Source: Rotaria sp. Silwood1 | Taxonomy: Eukaryota > Rotifera > Eurotatoria > Philodinida > Philodinidae | Reading direction: 5' to 3' | NCBI GenBank assembly: GCA_905250075.1 | Contig: CAJNOP010000002.1 | Location: forward strand, 7,615,565 to 7,679,564 | DNA: 64,000 nucleotides | Part shown: positions 15,854 through 29,300 of the stretch, piece after piece | How positions within the stretch are numbered: the first letter of the stretch is position 1 | Layout of the letters: each line of letters begins with the position of its first letter | Notes under the pieces: generated by a model | Told to the model about the DNA's origin: nothing | Databases searched by the model: none | The model's input: only the letters and a program-made list of their open reading frames with translations | Made by a program: the position numbers and the translations under genes

Positions 15854-17129
15854 TTAGATACGAGGAAAATTAATAAATGGAATAAGGATTGGTGTTCGAT
15901 TTCGATATGTATTATAAGCAGGATTATTTCCAAATAATTTCATTGCTTTTCTTTCTAATATTGGAATTCCACTTACAAATGAAAGTAAACATGTTACAAA
16001 TATAGGTGAAAGTATGCCAATAAATTTTTCATATCCAACAAGCATATGTGATGATGATATATAAAGACCAAGCCATGAACATATTTCACCAAAATAATTC
16101 GGATGTCTTGAATATTTCCAAAGACCAGTATTAATAAAATTTCCCTAGACGAATACAAAAGAATTTTCTTTTTTTAATTAAAATAGTTATTAGTTAATAT
16201 ACTTTATTATTTGAATTATTTTTAAATGTCATTTTTTGTTGATCAGCTATAACTTCAAATAGAAAACCAAATAACCACAAACCCCAACCAATATAATCTG
16301 TTTTTGTTAATGGTTTATCAACTTGTTTTTGATTAAGATAAAGTGTTGGTAAAAGTGTAAGTATTACCCAAAGACCTTTGTGAAATATCCAATTGTTATA
16401 TTAATTAATTTAGATTTAAGTTTTCTAACCTTGCATCATCCAAACTACAAATAATTTCGATGGTGAATTACGCATACGATCAAATCGTGAATCTTTACCA
16501 ACTTTTAACATTCGATAGAATAGAAAAGTACCTAATCTATATATTAAAAAATATAAGAAAAAAAATGTTATATAGAAAAGAACAACAGACAATTGTCATA
16601 AATATTTTTCAGATAAGAAATACTTGAATTTAGTTTAGATCTCATACAAGATACGATCAGAGATACAACGAAAATATAGAGAATACGTGATACCGATTAT
16701 GACAGGCAAAGACATTTACATTTGATTATCAATTCTTGCAATAACATGAATATAGAATTTACTATTAAATAGTTTTCGATGTGAAAAAGTTCCTTTATCA
16801 GTCAATGTGAGTCTTACCACAATAAATTAACATTTAGTTCAAGCATTTGTTATTGAAATCTTTAAATATTACCTTAATGCCCAAATAAATACACAAGAAG
16901 ATTGAATTTTTTGTCGAAGAGTTTGATGAGTTCTATTTCGACTTAGATAAGTTAATAAAATAAATGTTAAAGAACCTGAATATACAATATTTAAGTAAAT
17001 CAATTCAATGTAAAATTTGTTACCTGTTAAATCATAATACTTTTCAGTTCTAAATTTGACTGAAATAATCCAACCAATAAATTGAATAGCTAAATCAACA
17101 CCAATTAATCTTCCAAATTGTAAACCCAT
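15854..17129 (-). CDS. DUF1295 / steroid 5-alpha-reductase-like membrane protein
   Basis: Five minus-strand exons, 17129-17024, 16975-16873, 16536-16430, 16375-16203 and 16144-15854, close in phase to 259 aa, the normal size for this family. The product is multi-pass. Visible family features are YIGWGLWLFGFLFEVIADQQ, then GNFINTGLWKYSRHPNYFGE (residues 164-183, with the family's RHPNYFGE signature), then FVSGIPILERKAMKLFGNNP near the C-terminus. DUF1295 proteins are relatives of 3-oxo-5-alpha-steroid 4-dehydrogenases and isoprenylcysteine methyltransferases, probably NAD(P)H-dependent reductases of membrane lipids; substrate unknown. The start Met opens directly into the first transmembrane helix (LIGVDLAIQFIGWIISV). 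Intron 2 is 336 nt; the others are about 50-60 nt. Annotation is secure at family level. Confidence 0.9.
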
Positions 17130-18948
17130 CTAGAATAATTGAATAAATATTATTATTTGTTAAAGTTTCTTTATGTCTTTTATGTGCTTAAAAATTATCG
17201 AGTTTTAATCTTTTCTTTTTCACTTTATGTTATTATTGTTGTATACTTTGTTGTATCGATCTTCGATATCTTGCGCATTCTATATTTTAAAATAAATATT
17301 ATTTTCAACTTCATAATCGAGTTCTTCGTCTAATACAGTAAAACTTCTCTAATTTTGACTGCGTTGGAAGCAACCAAAAAATCTTTATTATTGTAGGATT
17401 TTTCAGTTTCTTTTTTTCAACGTGTAAGTATTAGTTATGATCGTTTTTCGACTATATAGAGTGATCTTTGTCTCGTTTCCAGCGATTTATTAATTCAAAT
17501 TTTTTAATCCGAAGTAAATGAATACATGTTCTCATGATTTTATGTTACTAGTTGTTACACCAAGTACTGTTGCTGCTGTCTAACACTTAGGTTTTTTAAG
17601 TATAAACGATTAGTTCATTCTCTTTTTAATGTCTCTCGTAATTGTTTATGATAACGCAATTCACAAGATCATGTTTTTCTCACTCTGCGTGTGAGTAACA
17701 GAACATATGTTACTCAATCCAGTGAGGTCATCACTGCTTGTTAGACCATAATAGGCACCCAATACTCACAATAAAGAAATACTCATATTTGTGTCCCTCA
17801 CTCCGTGCAAGTTTCACTTGGACAGACTATAGATAGGAAACAAAAGCTTTCAACTTAATGAAAAAAAAAGTTGTGGCTGTATTTGTGGGTGTCTGTGTGG
17901 ACTTTCTTGCATCCACATTTACATTCACACTTCTTTCATATAGTTGAAAGCTTCTGTTCTTTTGTTATTATTTTCTCAATTGTTTTTCGTATCGACTAAT
18001 TTTTGATCTCTCGCTGATTGTGGCGAAGTTGGACTGTATTTCAGAAGACTTTGCTAAACATGTAATTTATCATTCGTTTGTTTCTGTTGTTTAATTGTCG
18101 ATTCTATTCTCATTCATAGCATTAATCAATGCTATAATAATTGCAGCATTATTAACTTAAAGTTCTATTTAACATCGGATAATAAACAGAATCACTCATA
18201 TCGATACCATTAGATTGTAAATCATTAAGTAATGACTGATTGATAAGGATAATGCCTGCATCATTGAAGTGCTCAGAATTAGATCTTAAAAAAGCAACTA
18301 GATAAGCACTATATTGTTTTTCTTTTCATTTTAGTGAAAGTCTATTTGACGACCTAAAAGTCAGAAGTCTTTCATGACGAAAACAAGCACAAAATTTAGA
18401 TTTAGATATTTAGGCAGCTGTTTGAAGAATATTCTATTGGATATCACATATTAAGCTTCATCTTTCAAAATAGCGACAGATGACACTGTTTTACAATTAG
18501 TTAAATCATATCGAAGCTTCAAATAACCTTATAGTAATTTCTTTAATCAATGTTGCCGAGTAATTGATTTTATGCTTAAACAAAAGAAGAAAACATCACA
18601 TATTTTTTATATTATTATTTAAAACTTTTTATTTTGCAAACTTTTCTCATTATAATACAATTTATTTAACTCGAAGCTAAACTTCATCAAAAGTGTGAGT
18701 GTAAATATGAATTACGGAATGAATTATGAACCATAATGATGATCGATATTATTCGTTCGAAATATAAATAGAAACAATCTTCAATTGATCTGCAGAATAT
18801 TGTTTATCTAGCAGATGAACTAGTTCAAATAACATCGATAAATCTTTCAAGGTTTTCCAAATAAGATGAATGATCACAACGTACGAAAACAATCTTTTTT
18901 TCGATAACACTTACATGAATACATCGTAGTAAAGAAGATTGGTTATAA

Positions 18949-19074
18949 CCCTAGACGAACTTTTTTTTCATGCACTTGATCTGCGCAGACCTCAAGTTTG
19001 ATCCATAGCGCATGACTTTCTTGATCAAGATTCTCAAGTATCTCCTGCGCAGACCAAAAGAAGTTCGTCTAGGG
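18949..19074. mobile_element. Short MITE, 126 bp
   Basis: Ends are perfect inverted repeats over 14 nt: CCCTAGACGAACTT at the left and AAGTTCGTCTAGGG at the right, each followed inward by a T-rich or A-rich segment. TGCGCAGACC occurs just inside each end in direct orientation. The core is non-coding. Flanks are TTATAA and AATCGA, so a target duplication is unclear. Confidence 0.65.
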
Positions 19075-19729
19075 AATCGACTTGTTCATGTCTCACAGTT
19101 TCATTTATAGAGAAAAGAAATTCATTAATAATTAGAATAAAATGATAACATACACAATCAAAAATAAGTCTTATTTGTTTTTTGTCTTCTTGTAAATAGA
19201 ATACTTTGTTTCATAAATATAGTCCTATGACGACAAAAAAAGGAATAGAAAATAAACAGAAAAACAAGTATTTTTAAAAGAAAAACCTTGAATAATAACA
19301 ATATTATAGTAAATTAATAAATCAAAATAATGCAATTTAATATAATTTTAAAAATAGGAATTTTTGACTATTTTTAATTCAGTAGGGTCATCATCAGCTT
19401 TAAAAACATTACTTAGAGTTTGGGTCAGAATCCTACAGAGTAAGATTTGTCCATATCCTTTACCCTACTCTATCCCAAGACTTCAAGGTTTTGACATTTG
19501 TATACATGAAGTTCTCTTCATTATTTATCTGCATATTTGATTAACTTCCAACGATACTCAAATACAAAACTATCACATATTTCAATATCCTAGTCCTACT
19601 CAACAAGACTATGGCTAAAAGCCTTGGAAAAGTAAAAGTCTACCCTAGATTTGCGCTTCGAAGGCTAGCATAGCTTCAAACACTTTTCTCTTTCTGTTAG
19701 ATTAATAAATATGAGCAGTACAACAACTA

Positions 19730-20717
19730 CTTAGGGCAATCCACAAATTTTGTCGTCGTTATCTTTTTTTTTATAGAAAGCTTAAAATAAATTTCTTTTT
19801 TTATGAACAGATAGAGCATCTTTCGTTCTATGTTTCTATGCTATTTGATCATTATTCAACTAATATCATAACAATAAAATTTCGATAAGAACTGTCTTTG
19901 TTGAAAACTAGCTGGTGGCATTAGATCTTAACGGGTCGGACCCTTTTGCATTTCACTTTATTATCAATTAATACGTTGTATTAAAAAAAACAAAACATGC
20001 CACAAGACGCAGCGCGAAAAGCTCTACAATTTACATAAGATCATTTATTTTATAGTTGCACTTTTTGTTTTCAAAGTGGACAAAACTCTGAGCGCGCAAA
20101 TTTCGACGCTGCGCAAACAAAATTTTATTTTTGGTAAAAAACGACTTCGTTTTTTCTTATCTGATCTTTTTATTACCTAATATGTTTTATTTAAAAAACA
20201 AAATACACTACAAGATGCAGCGTGAAAAGCTCTATAACTTACAAAGAACAATTATAAAAAGATGAGATAGGAAAAAACAAAGTCGTCTTTTATCAAAAAA
20301 AAAACATTTCTTCTTGTGCAGCGTCGAAATTTGCACGATCAGAGAGAGTTTTGCCCATTTTGAAAACAAAAAGTGCAACCATAAAAGAAGTGATCTTATG
20401 TAATTTGTAGAGCTTATCACGCTGCATCTTGTGGTATATTTTGCTTTTTAATACAACGTATTAAGCGATGATAAAATGAAATACAAAAGTGCCCCATTTT
20501 TTGTGACACACCCGTTATGATCTAATATACCACCAGCTAGCTTTCAACAAAAACAGTTCTTATCGAAATTTTATTATTATGATATTAGTTGAATAATGAT
20601 CAAATAGCATAGAAAAATAGAACGAAAGACATTCTATCTGTTCATAAAAAAAAAAAATTTTTAAGCTTTCTATAAGAAAATAAGATAATGACGCCAGAAC
20701 TTTTGGATAACCCTAAG
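19730..20717. mobile_element. Near-palindromic foldback element, 988 bp
   Basis: The left end CTTAGGGCAATCC and the right end (minus strand) CTTAGGGTTATCC are each preceded by TA. The arms match for about 400 bp with scattered differences: both contain GAAAGCTTAAAA, GAACAGATAGA, CTTTCGTTCTAT, ATGCTATTTGATCATTATTCAACTAATATCATAA (two blocks), TTTCGATAAGAACTGT, AGCTGGTGG, ACGTTGTATTAAAAA and GCAACTTTTTGTTTTCAAA-like segments. The centre has a third, direct partial copy (AAGATGCAGCGTGAAAAGCTCTA, split by one base change, near 20212-20234). Non-coding. TA flanks suit a Tc1/mariner-type non-autonomous element. Confidence 0.85.
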
Positions 20718-23700
20718 TATTATTTTTGCATAAACGTTAATATTTTTCGTTGTCTTCGACAGCTCTTAATCAACATTTTCTCAATCAAGCAAAGTTAGAA
20801 AACGTTTTTTTGAGAAAATATTGAGTTTTATACAAGTAAATCTTTGATCATAAATCGTCAATGAATTGAACTAAGGATCTTTCATTACAAGTGAAGACGA
20901 ATTGTAACGATAAATCTGAGATATATTAACTAGAATCTGTCCTCACCTTCGGTAACTAAGATTATATGCCTATTAAACATATTCAACAGTAAAGAACCTC
21001 ACAATGCAACATCTTCTTGTGAAATATTTCTGTTTCGTCATTAAATTTTTTTCTCCGATAAAGCAGATGAGAATCTCTTATTACTAAGATAGTATTTCGA
21101 TGAACATAAACGTGCGTATGTCTTTTTCTACGCAATTTGTCAACTTTTTTTTTATCTTCATCACCGCTACACGTTGCAAAATGTGAGTTCAGTAGAAGAG
21201 ACACTAATTATATTCCTTCTGAGTCACATTCAAAAATTCTCCTTGTGTTAGTTTTAACCTCCACATCAGAATTTTATAAGAAATATTGAGCTTATCTTAG
21301 AATAAATATGTTTCACCGCCCATGGCAAAGATTGCATGGCTTTCATAGATTTTAAATACTTGTTGTTTTATTTATAAATCGAATATATTCATAAAACATC
21401 TTAAAAACTTAATATTAATTCTTTTTTTCTATTTGTGTACCAAATAAAATCAAGAACAGAATGTAAAGATCACCAACAAAGTCTTTTGCACTAGTTATGT
21501 ATCGAAAGTGTATTTGATGTTGAGTACTTGTCGTGAGTTGTTTTTGACTATTGAAGAGAACGAGACAGTTAATCGATTCTATAGAATAAAAGCGGAAATA
21601 ATCAGTAAAAGAAAATTAATCTTATATGATATTTTGGACTTATAGGTTTTCATTTCATTATACGCAACAAGAGCATCAGTTCAGATAGAAAATCTACACA
21701 AAGATTACAAAATATAATATAGTATATAGATTCCTCGGATTTTAGATGTTAAAAACCACAACCATGTATGAATATATTATAAGAGTTGAACGATTAACTC
21801 TATATAGAATTGATTTTCGTCTTGTGTCTTAAGCTTTAAGAAAAGCTAAACTTGTATAAAATTAAGAAGATCTTAAAACTAACTATTTTATTCCAGAAGT
21901 AAAATCATATAAATGAAAATGTTGAACTTCGTTTGAAGGACAAAGGACATCAGTTAGAAGTCATCTTGATTCAGTTGCTATCTATCTATAGATTCTTATC
22001 TTATTAGAATAAAGATCGATGATATTCCAAGTAAAAATTTGAGTATATGACGAAAAAATTTGGACTGACTAATTGCTATAGATCTTATTAGTTTGTTTCA
22101 TAACCATATAACAAAAACGTTGAAATAATCAGAGGTTAAAGGAAAAATATTTGTTTGAATTTACAATTGAAAACTTGAGTACAGATTGTCCTCATTATGT
22201 CAAGTCATCTGACCTATATTTTTTGTCTTGAAGTATTTCTACTTGTAACATGAGATCAGTATACATTTTGCGTTGCAGAATACCTTGATATACACGTCAT
22301 TAGACATGCATCAGAAATTAAAACTCAAAAGGTATCTTCAGAAAATTATTCAAGATTGTTGCCGTTGTCAATGCATAAATATGAGTCTAGGAAGACACGC
22401 AACTAATTTGATAATCTTGCTTTCTTTGTTTATCTTAAATTTCTAATTATACTCATTTTGTTTATACTTTCTGACATTTTTATATCGAGATGCTAGCAGT
22501 TCTAGTCATCCGAAATTGATTCTTTTTTTTCTTACTATTTTCTTTTCTGTTTAATTGCATGACAAAATATCCGTACACAGTATTACAACGTCATATCCTA
22601 TTTTTTCGATGAAAAATATGCGAAAACGAGAAAGGTTGAAGAAAATCTGACTTCAAATGTTAAGTCTATTATTTCAAGAAAAAAAATAACGAGGTAAGCA
22701 TAATTAAATTCATTCATTTTCTGGAAATAAAATGATTAGATCGCAATCTGAGAATGTTATGGAATATAGTCGTTAGTAATAATTCTTAGCTTTTCAATCG
22801 CATAGTATCATAGATTGAAGAGTTAATCCAAAAATGGCAGATGTCTTGTTGTTTGAAGCAAAATATCTTGTTTTTATTGTTTGTTCTTTCCAAATCTATG
22901 AATAGTGATTTTTAATCATAATTGACAAAACAATTTGAGCCGATTAGTTATAAGAATGTGATAAGGTTGTTTTCCATAGGAAAGTCAAGGATTTCTTAAT
23001 ATTTTTGTTATTCGACTTGTTTCTACAAAGAGAAAATCTAATCTTTATGTGTAATGATTCATTGAATTGATTAGCCTTTGTTGTTCTTAGTTCGGAATGA
23101 AAAATAGTCTTATTTCGAAACTATTGATGAGTAATTCTAAGTTTACTGAATATCATCATAAAAAAGAAAAACTACGAAATGCCTAGATTTTATAAGATTT
23201 TTGAACAAATCATAGTTACTAGTTAATCAAAAAATTAGCGTAGGATGATAAGAGTCACTTTTTATGATTGATGAAATCATAAAACTTGTCAAAACGAATC
23301 ATAATAATTAAATACCAAATCATTTTCAGAATTTCTTTAATTATTATGGAAGCTTTTTTCTTGATGGATAAAATATCAGTTTGAAGAAACACGATTACTA
23401 AGCAAGCATTTTCTTGCTGTAAATCTTCTTTTTATGTCATATTGATCTCTATGATTATATAGTACGTCTATCATAACAAATACAAAGGAGAACCATTATT
23501 GCAAATACTATTATCATTTTTACTTTAAGTTATTATTTACATTTACACAATCAAGTTTTTGTTAGAAATACTGATTTATACATTGATCGAATAGATTTTT
23601 GCTTTAAACGCTTTGACTTTTTGGATCACTATTTATAGAAAATTTTTTCTTTCATTGTAAACAAGGAACTTTTTCAAACAATCTCAAAATAAATGATAAT

Positions 23701-26388
23701 TGTTTTTATATTATGAACATGATTCAAGTAAATAGCAATTCAATGACATATTGAAAAATGCCTTAAATAGATAATTTATACTATAAAGAACTAAATTTTT
23801 ATCTTGAAATAAAACTTTCTTTTTTCTTACAATAACAAAGTATATAAATAATTCTTCTAAACTCAGACAATAGTAACATTCATCTATAATTGCATTTAAC
23901 TATTGAAAATTTCTAAATATAGTTTGTTGTTGTCATATCATCAAAATTTTATTTAATAGTGTCAAAATGTATTTTGATCATAGGATTTATATCGTTGATT
24001 GAAAACAAAATCTATTTATAATATGAGCATGAGTAATCTCAAGTTTTTATAAGAAAAAAATCCCACATGAATGTTTATGTAAGGTTACCAAGACGTCATA
24101 TGAATAACCTATCAATTATTTAACAGCTAACCTAGATAACATATGCTTTATCATAGTTTAATAAAAAATAATATGCTTATTTTTCGTCTGAAGTTTTGTA
24201 CTTATTGATAAGAAGAAAAATGCAGAATATTTTTCATTTACTAAATTTAATATAAATAAATATTGGAATTATTTATATAAATTCAAATGATAAAATATAC
24301 AAAAAGCTCTACTTAATTAGATTCTTATGGTAATATTTTTAAGAAAATATTCCATTGTCAACAATATGTAAATAGAACAATACAATATATGATTCACATA
24401 CCCACTTAAAATAATAAATTTTTCTCATCAGCAAACACACCATTTATTTACTCAATTTACAGCATTTCAAGTATGAAATTGTTTGGAATAAGTTTTCTTT
24501 TTTTTGTCACTGAATTGTATAGATATATCACTGGTAGTTCATTGTAAACCTGTATATATTCATGTATTTTGAATTTGGATAGAAAGGATGATATTGTGTA
24601 TTGATAAAATATGATCATGAAAAAAAAACAAAGGTATCGTATTTCTTATATATTTTAAAGAGGATCCGAGTTAAACTTTTTATGACAATTTCTGTTATAT
24701 ATTTTCTTCAAACAGAGTCAAACCATCCTAATAGTGTTACATCATACATGAAAAAAAAACAATATTTTTATGACATATATAATTATATCTAGAAATAGGA
24801 AACGTAGGCTGACAAACACGTCTTTTATTTTGTCATGTCTAAATACTTTGAAATTTCTTTATTTTGAATAAATATATAATAAGAAAAAAAAATTATTATC
24901 TTGCAATATTGATTAAAATTTATTAGTATGTATGTCTCTCTTTTATATTTTGAGCATTTTAATGTTTTCCTCTAAGAGTCCGAATTCATCATAAGTATTA
25001 CAAGTGGAAAATATTGAGAATACGTGATAGATGGCAAGATGTCATTTATTACGTCTTGCAGATATAAAGTAATATTGAGTGCGCCTGGGTCACTCTGCAT
25101 CAATAGTTATTTTAATAACTAGAAACTGTCTTGTGATAGTTAAAAGCAACACGATGCTCAGCTATTTCGTATTATTTTTATTCAAGAGAAACTTTGGTAT
25201 CTATCCTACAGTATCGGTTAGGTTTGAACGATTTCTCTGTGTTGTTACATGTTGTAGTTCTGCTATGATTAGTTGAGCATTGAAGAGAAAAATTATGCAT
25301 AAAGAAAAATTAGCTTTCTTTTTTTTTCCTTTCTGACTTTTTTTGCTCATTTCTTTACTTATATGCTCGCTAAAATATTATATGGTTACAGACGAGTTTG
25401 TCAAACAGAGTCAAACCATCACAATAGGTAATCGTCGTTTTCCTGTGTTATTATTTAAAAGAAACATCTGATTGATTCTTTATTTAAGCAAGTTTAGAAA
25501 TGTCGGTTTTTCCAATTCAACAAAAAAGAAATAAAAACAGACGTCGATCTTTTTTCTATCAATTTACTTCTTGATTTATAAAATAATCTATTAATTAAAG
25601 ACAATTGAGGTACGCTTACTAATTGCCACCATCTAGGTTAATTTATTACGTATGTTAGTTTTTTTTCTGACATTCAGTCATTGTAAAGATATTTTCATTT
25701 GTATATTCTGATTGAAAGGGAATTAACCTATTTATGGCTTCGTCTACTGTTGCATATGATAATCTTGAAGTATAAGTACTAATCCATTACGAGAACAAAA
25801 TCATAATATGATGTTGAGCTAGAACCAACTAAAATCATTTCATAATTCTAACATATTTTTTTTGTATGCTTTTCAGCAATTGTCTTATCTTTTTTTCTTT
25901 ATTCATAATGTGTTTTCTCTGACTGTTATATGTTGGTTTGTTATTTTATCGTATTTCTTTGGTTTTTCTTCATCATTTATTATTAGTGCATAAGTCAAAT
26001 AACTTTTAATTCCTTATGTCGAAAATAACGCTTTATTTGCATGAAAAGGAACAAAAAAAATTACCGTATGATGGTAGAAGGGACATTCAATTTGTGTACA
26101 GGTATCTTTGGGTATTTATTGATTTTGTTAGGGAAAATTTGGCATATATTATTAATAACAATGACTTTTTTTATTCACTCTATATGATGAACCTAATACC
26201 CTTTCATTGCCGTACAGACAATAAGGTTTACTTTTGAGACTCTTTGAATTATCATGACTGTCAATACATGTGCTTTTTCTCAAAGATCAATCGACTGTTT
26301 CTTCAAGTTACAGTACACATTTGTCCACTTGCATTTTTATTTTCAACAAAACAGAATATTTTCTTTTATCATATTTTCTTCAGATAAT

Positions 26389-29300
26389 ATGTTATCAATA
26401 TCATGCACATTTATTGGCATATGCTTATTTATTTTGGGTTCATCAGGCAATGGTTTATGTATATTAGTGTTTCTTCGACAAAAATTTCGTTATCGTATAA
26501 TAACACCATATTTTATTGTTTTATTATTTGTTGATTCAATTTATTTATTATTTCGTCTAATGAAATTACTTTATTATTCACAAACATTATTTAAACTTCC
26601 TACCAATATGACAGCACCATGTTCAGAATCATTTCTTGCACGTATATATCAACATGCAACACAAGCATGGCCACAACCTTTCGTACCATTAGTACATCCA
26701 GAAACATATATACGTTTTTCATTGGTATTGATGTCAATTATGTCTGTTCAAAGAACAGCATTTATAACACGTTCATTAAAATTTCTTGTTTTACCAACAA
26801 CATTTAAAGATACATATAAATACAAATGGACATTTTTAATTATTTTATCAGCTTTTTTTATTGCATATACATTTGAATTTGCTGGTTTATCATTATTTTG
26901 TTCGAAATCAAACAATCGTAATATAACATATGATTGGTTCGTTTATATGACTAAATATATGGAAAACACAACACATATTTTAACAAGTAGGATGTCTAAT
27001 AAATCGCATGCATTAAATTGTGTAAAGTATGCAATAAATAGTTTACAACAAAATCAAACATCATTTATAGAACAAAATCCTGTATGTACACATAATGAAT
27101 TAGTAAATATTTTATCATATTATTTTGATCAACATGAAAAACCAATTGTTAATTTAATACAAAAGATTATATTTGGCCAAACAGGTCATCGAATATCACG
27201 TAATGAAATACGACGAAAATATCATTTTCATGAATGTCTTTTTCATCAAGAACCAAATTTTTTTCATCGTTATTATGATTTTATGTATAGTCGTATATTT
27301 GGTTTAAATCGACATACATTACTTTTAGGTAAGAATTATTATAATTAACTGTTAAAAATTTATATCACAAAAAAAAACTTGCTTCAAAATAATCATTTAA
27401 ATCGACTTTATAATTTAGAAAAGTAGAAAAATATTTTTAAAATAATTATCATATTCATTATTATTTGTCCGAGAAAAAGAAAATAACGAACTCATATACA
27501 TTGGCTTAGTATTAGTGTCAAAAAAGTACTGTCATTGCAACAATAGGATTTAAAACAAAAGTCATTTTATGATTTTCTGTTAGTACAAAAAAGAAATAAT
27601 CAAATGTGTGTTTTTTCTCGTAGTATTCAGTTAGCATTAACATAATACCAAACAACTATCATGCTTCACAAAAAACTTGTTCCAAGCATATCAATTCATT
27701 CTATATGTACAAAGAAGATTGTAGTAAACAGAAAATATTATTTTAGTTGAATTGATATCGGGGCGTGACCAAGTTTTTGAGACATTTTTTATTTTGCGTG
27801 TAACTTTGTTCAAGAACAAGATAAAACGTTGATTTTTTTGCAAAACAGGCCCCATTGCATGTTTTACACAAAACCAAATCTTTATACCTGTTTTTAGATG
27901 TTTCAATAGACTACTAACACTGAACATGTGTATTATTGTTTTACTTCCGAGAAGAAAAACTAAGAGAAAGTCAAAAATTGCTGAATTTCGTTTATTCATT
28001 TTAGGTTCACATGTTTCATACTAATCAAAAACTTACTGTGATCTTTAAAGTATGAAAATTATTACTCATACTCATCTTAAATACTAATGAAAAATAACCT
28101 CTGTGTCAATTAATCTTGATGATTGACTCTAAGATAAAACTTTCTTTTGCTCTGCTGTTCTCAAAGGTATCATCTAAAAACAGTAAGTTCCACGTACAAG
28201 TCATTAAATTCTATGCCCCTAGGTTAAATATCCTCGATTTTTGAAAAAAATAGTAAAAATAAATTAAGCTCAACAAAATAATACAATAAGAACTCAGATT
28301 CAGCTGACTACGATGAAAATGCATTGAGAAGAGTTCATTAGTGAGCTCGTAGGAAAAAATGACTTTAGTTGTCAATTACAAATTGAACTCTTTCGATTTG
28401 TTCTTATGGGAAATAACATGATGACACACGTGTTCAGTGTCAACAATCTATTAAAATTTCGAATACGTCTATAAAGATTGCACCTTCCGATCCGAGTAGC
28501 ATATTCAATGGCGTATCTTTTGACATAAAAAAAAGACTTGCATGATTATGATGGTTATTTGGTTTGTTTTAATGCTAACTCAATATTATTTATCTAACTC
28601 TAATACAGAAATATGTGAATTAATGCTAAAACTAATATTAAGTTGACATATCTATATGCAACTTATTTATATGTGATTAGACATGTCATAAGTAACATAA
28701 AGTATTTGTCGTGTTGAAAGATCATCAAACAAGACTTTTTTTCTTTGATAAGCAACTGAAAGCAATTAAATGCCTTGTTTGGTAAAGAATAAAAGCAACT
28801 CTACAATATGAATACTAGTATTTTATGCATGACTTCAAGCTTACATTTTCTAAGTTACTAAAAAACAATCGTACTATTAATAGAAACATTGTCATTTTAA
28901 GAAACTATGAAGTTCATTATAAAGAGTTATCAAACAATAATTGATCTATTCATATTTACAAAATATTGAATAAATCATCGATATACATCTATGAGATAGG
29001 CAAAAAATATATATAGATGTGAAGATCATATTTTAAACTCAATATTCAAGATGCTATTGAAATTAATAAGATGAACGTTTACATCAGGTTTAGGTTGCTT
29101 AAATAATGTAAAACAAAAAAAAAATAAATCTGTCAATTGACATGCAATGTTTAATTTGACTTTAAACGTCAGAGTTACATAAAAAGAATATTATTTGCTT
29201 TCCGTCAAGTCACGTTATCAAATATTATTTTATGTTACATCGATCAATAAAGCTTGTTTTTTAATATTTATTTTTTGTTCATATTTCAAGAAGAGAATAA

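Larger units (their letters stand above)
17130..26388. other. Gene-poor region of about 9 kb
   Basis: No exon chain could be built on either strand. Apart from the two transposable elements listed separately (18949-19074 and 19730-20717), the DNA is AT-rich and without obvious tandem arrays. A weak inverted pair (AAAGCTTTCAACTT near 17843 and AGTTGAAAGCTT near 17943) flanks a GT-rich patch. Open frames at 25079-25276 and 26016-26237 are isolated and unrecognised. Small non-coding RNA genes cannot be excluded by eye. Confidence 0.5.

Noticed and set aside
16869..17129. Single 86-residue reading frame through the reductase 5' end
   Set aside because: It reads through a GT-AG intron (17023-16976); the spliced model restores the family sequence.
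25079..26237. Short frames upstream of the GPCR
   Set aside because: Could be 5' exons, but none joins in frame to the acceptor at 26383 with visible support, so they were not added.
27691..27999. Minus-strand open frame in the GPCR intron
   Set aside because: Not recognised as coding; the sequence looks more like the edge of a repeat, but no copy or terminus in the window supports calling an element.
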